A stretch of 64,000 nucleotides of DNA, from positions 1,538,798-1,602,797 of the forward strand of contig NZ_MVOI01000003.1 in assembly GCF_002283555.1 (NCBI RefSeq), in the 5' to 3' direction. Each line of letters starts with the position of its first letter. Position 1 is the first letter of the stretch. The position numbers were made by a program, and so were the translations under genes. The notes below the pieces were generated by a model. It did no database searches. It was not told the origin of the DNA and saw only the letters and a program-made list of their open reading frames with translations. Of this stretch, positions 61,954-64,000 are shown piece by piece. The DNA is from Rubrivirga sp. SAORIC476 (GTDB lineage: Bacteria > Bacteroidota > Rhodothermia > Rhodothermales > Rubricoccaceae).

Positions 61954-62109
61954 GGGAGCAGCGGAGGGGGGCAGCCAACTTACCCGGCCGTCCCGGCGAC
62001 GGTCCGCGAAGTCGCCGGAAGCGCTTCGGCTGTGAGCACCGTGCCCCGCGAACTGCCTGACCGTGACCGCCTGGCCTCGATACACTGTCCCTCCCGATTC
62101 CTGCCCGCG

Positions 62110-62652
62110 ATGCGCCTCGCCTTCCTCTGCGCCGTTCTGCTCGCCGCGCCCACCAGAGCGCAACCCGCCATCGACGTGTCGGGCGCGCTCGGAGGCGCTG
62201 TGACCGCGATGTTCGGCTCCGGCGTCATCGAGGGCACCACGGGGCTCGGGACGGTGTCGGTCGCGGCGTCGCCCGACCTGCCACGAGGCGTCCGGCTGGC
62301 TGCCTCGGTGACCTACGGCCCCGGCGACGACCGCGGCGTGGACCGCACCCTCGCGCTCGGCCTCGGTGCCGAAGCCCCGCTCAGCGGCGGGCGCAACGGC
62401 GTCTACCTCGCCCTCGGCGGCGCGTGGCTCGACTTCGACGGCCGTGACTCGTCGGGCTGCACACCGGAGGTCGGGTGCATGGACGAGAGCGGCGCGCTCG
62501 GGCCCTCGACAGGCCTGGCCGCGACGGTCGGGCTCGGCGCACGAGTCCCGGCGGTGCGGCGGCTGTGGGTGGAGCCGACGGTCGGCGCGATCATCGGGGG
62601 GAGCGGACCGCTACCGACGGCCCGGCTCGGCGTCGGCTGGCGCCTCCGCTGA
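62110..62652 (+). CDS. Small outer-membrane beta-barrel protein
   Basis: A 180-aa exported protein with a signal peptide of about 18 residues (LLAAPTRAQ). The mature part alternates polar and apolar residues in short strands (GLGTVSVAASPDLPRGVRLAASVTYG, GVYLALGGAWLDFDG, AATVGLGARVPAVRRLWVEPTVGAII) and ends in TARLGVGWRLR, as in small OmpA/OmpX-like barrels. One disulfide is possible (SGCTPEVGCMD). No specific family. Divergent from ppc (156 bp). Confidence 0.7.
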   Translation: MRLAFLCAVLLAAPTRAQPAIDVSGALGGAVTAMFGSGVIEGTTGLGTVSVAASPDLPRGVRLAASVTYGPGDDRGVDRTLALGLGAEAPLSGGRNGVYLALGGAWLDFDGRDSSGCTPEVGCMDESGALGPSTGLAATVGLGARVPAVRRLWVEPTVGAIIGGSGPLPTARLGVGWRLR

Positions 62653-62728
62653 GGCGACCTCGACCCATCCGGCATCCCGGACAGGGAGATGTGCATCGGC
62701 CTCGGTGAGGGCATGGAGCCTGCAGGCC

Positions 62729-63646
62729 TCACCCTCCGACCGCGGCCTCCAGAGCGGCGACCGTCTCCTCTACCCGGCCCAGGTCGGCGGGACGCGACAG
62801 GTCCGCCACCCGGACCGACGCCACGAGCCGTGCCACCGGCGCCACCAGCGAACCGCTGACGGCCGCCCGGAGGAAGCGGGGCGCGTAGACATGGGCGAAG
62901 ACGGCCGAGAACGCCGCCGACGCGGTGAGCGGCGTCACCTCGATGGCGTCGCCCCAGCCGAGCGAGCAGACGAGCGCCACCGGGGCCTTCGCCTCGGCTG
63001 GAGGCGCGCCGTGCCAGACGCCTTTCGCGAACCCGTCGACGATCGGCTCGACCGCGTCCGACAGTCCGAGCACCTCCGAGGAGGCGGGCCACAGCTTGAC
63101 TTGCGTCGGCCCCGGCCGGACGCACGCGCCCTCCTCGTCCAGGTCGAGCACCACCAGGTCGTCGGTCAGGAGCCGGTGGCCGCGCGCGACGAGTGCCGCA
63201 GCGGCCGTCGACTTGCCCGCCCGTTTGGGGCCGAGCAGCACGACGGCGCGCCCGTCGACCTCGACCGCGCTCCCGTGGAGCGTCAGGAGCCCACGACGAT
63301 GCGCGAGAATGCCCAGACCCGGACCGGAGACGCACTGGCGAGCGAACGCCTCTTCCGAGGTGTCCACCGTGATCGCGTCGGCCTGGATCCGGAGGCGCGT
63401 GCCTCGCTTCCAGGCGATGACGTCCCCGTCGCGGCCGGGCCAGCCGGAAAACCCGCCCGGCGCGAGGGCGCCGGGCGCCACGACGGCCCCCCGCTCGATC
63501 ACGACATCCGGGTCGCCGGCACTCGAGACCGGGCGGAGACCCGTCAGGTCCAGCGACGACCGAAGGCGAAACCCGAAGGCCTCGTAGGTCTGGGTCTGGT
63601 CCTCCTGCGCAGCGGCCGAGCCGGCTCCGTAGAAGGACGAGGTCAC
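62729..63646 (-). CDS. HPr-kinase-like protein, probable lasso-peptide tailoring kinase
   Basis: A 305-aa protein related to the C-terminal domain of HPr kinase/phosphorylase. The P-loop is GPKRAGKS at 139-146, preceded by LTLHGSAVEV with the conserved His124 and followed by HRLLTDDLVVLD (metal-binding acidic pair near 158-163). It lacks the N-terminal HPrK domain typical of carbon-catabolite control. GTG start overlapping the stop of a lasso-type precursor gene. Such kinases (PadeK/ThcoK type) phosphorylate the C-terminal Ser of lasso precursors, and the precursor here ends in Ser. The function is inferred from family and linkage. Confidence 0.8.
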   Translation of the reverse strand: MTSSFYGAGSAAAQEDQTQTYEAFGFRLRSSLDLTGLRPVSSAGDPDVVIERGAVVAPGALAPGGFSGWPGRDGDVIAWKRGTRLRIQADAITVDTSEEAFARQCVSGPGLGILAHRRGLLTLHGSAVEVDGRAVVLLGPKRAGKSTAAAALVARGHRLLTDDLVVLDLDEEGACVRPGPTQVKLWPASSEVLGLSDAVEPIVDGFAKGVWHGAPPAEAKAPVALVCSLGWGDAIEVTPLTASAAFSAVFAHVYAPRFLRAAVSGSLVAPVARLVASVRVADLSRPADLGRVEETVAALEAAVGG

Positions 63647-63828
63647 GAGACCCCTCCTCCCCCGATCGACTCCCCGAGCGCATCCAGAGGCACAGGCCCC
63701 CCGCCTTCCGTCAGCGTGTGGAGCGTGCCCAGGTCCATCACGGCGGGCGCGACGAAGGGCCGGCGTGCGTCGGGCGCGGAGGCGGCGTCGGAGGCGAGAG
63801 GGTCGACGGTCGAAAGGGAGGGCTGCAC
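63643..63828 (-). CDS. Putative lasso-peptide precursor
   Basis: A 61-aa peptide if started at GTG 63828 (an upstream GTG at 63924 would give 93 aa and overlap the preceding gene). The leader (1-41) carries PFVAPAVMDLGTLHTLTEG, fitting the lasso leader pattern Y-x2-P-x-L-x2-L-G-x5-T-x-G, with Phe25 for Tyr and Val30 for Leu. Thr40 is at -2 of the predicted cut, the hallmark for the leader peptidase. The core would be residues 42-61: Gly42 and Asp49 could close an eight-residue ring, and the tail ends GGGGVS with Ser61. The GTGA overlap couples it to the kinase gene. Confidence 0.75.
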   Translation of the reverse strand: MQPSLSTVDPLASDAASAPDARRPFVAPAVMDLGTLHTLTEGGGPVPLDALGESIGGGGVS

Positions 63829-63869
63829 GAAGTCGGGGGGAGGGAGTCTGGAGAGCGAGGAGAAAGTGG

Positions 63870-64000
63870 TCAGGCAGACGGCTGGGAGCCGCTCCGAGCC
63901 TGCGCGGCCCAGCGAGCCAGGCACACAGCCCGCAAGAACGAGGGCGCGATCGGCTCTCGCAGGTGAGGGGTGCGCATCGCCTCGCGGTAGGTGGCCTGGA
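63870..64000 (-). CDS. C-terminal end of an upstream gene (partial)
   Basis: The last 42 codons of a minus-strand gene whose start lies beyond the window. Readable end: QATYREAMRTPHLREPIAPSF, then LRAVCLARWAAQARSGSQPSA. Third positions are GC-rich and the frame is open to the edge. The stop is 41 bp before the GTG of the lasso precursor. A helical LxAVCLARWA ending would fit the C-terminus of an asparagine-synthetase-like lasso cyclase, but 42 residues cannot decide this. Confidence 0.5.
   Translation of the reverse strand, partial: QATYREAMRTPHLREPIAPSFLRAVCLARWAAQARSGSQPSA

Overview
The window is about 70% GC, densely coding, and carries no rRNA, insertion sequence or prophage. It most likely comes from a high-GC member of the Rhodothermota/Bacteroidota, for example the Rubricoccaceae (Rubricoccus/Rubrivirga). 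That placement is inferred from four things: a C-terminal type IX secretion (T9SS) sorting domain on a DUF4331 protein, SusC-like TonB receptors with an N-terminal carboxypeptidase-regulatory domain, a dcw cluster in the Bacteroidota order without murF, and promoter-like TAnnTT(T/G)G elements in front of tRNAs. Most genes lack a Shine-Dalgarno sequence.

Left part (1-32.9 kb), mixed metabolism and envelope genes: tRNA-Leu(CAA), a MOFRL glycerate kinase, two tandem stand-alone BLUF photoreceptors, a sugar nucleotidyltransferase with a rhodanese, DUF2461 and DUF2237 proteins, a gluconolactonase-like lipoprotein with a GntP permease, a Cdc48-type double AAA+ ATPase, a probable metal-uptake TonB locus (His/Cys-rich small protein, receptor, lipoprotein), tRNA-Lys(CUU), an M1 peptidase and pyrG. 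These are followed by a Nudix hydrolase, a membrane protein and an ABC ATPase in overlapping order, and a lipoprotein hydrolase. A STAND-type ATPase with a C-terminal helix-turn-helix is divergent from a DUF4331-TPR-small protein-TonB receptor run. DciA and a membrane protein with a glycosidase-like N-terminus close this part.

Centre (33-50 kb): a complete, tightly overlapping division and cell-wall cluster on the minus strand, transcribed mraZ-rsmH-ftsL-ftsI-murE-mraY-murD-ftsW-murG-murC-ftsQ-ftsA-ftsZ. It is headed by GTGGG repeats typical of a MraZ operator. A divergent lexA gene has two copies of a TGAAA-N4-TTTCA palindrome at its promoter. The LexA protein has lost the catalytic serine, the catalytic lysine and the Ala-Gly cleavage site. 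Perfect DnaA boxes lie in the lexA-mraZ gap and in the ftsA-ftsZ gap.

Right part (50-64 kb): a DUF819 membrane protein, a 567-bp non-coding stretch with a decaying 21-bp tandem repeat, and a histidine-utilisation operon (hutU-hutH-lipoprotein-hutI-hutG). The lipoprotein gene in the operon is cut by an in-frame amber codon, and an Lrp-type regulator lies divergently. Then come a STAS-like protein, PEP carboxylase and a small outer-membrane protein. The last 1.3 kb is the end of a probable lasso-peptide cluster: a precursor with a canonical leader motif and C-terminal Ser, an HPr-kinase-like tailoring kinase, and the C-terminus of an upstream gene cut by the window edge.

A family of GCCTCGG-N2-CCGAGGC palindromes sits mainly at gene 3' ends and between convergent genes, apparently as terminators.
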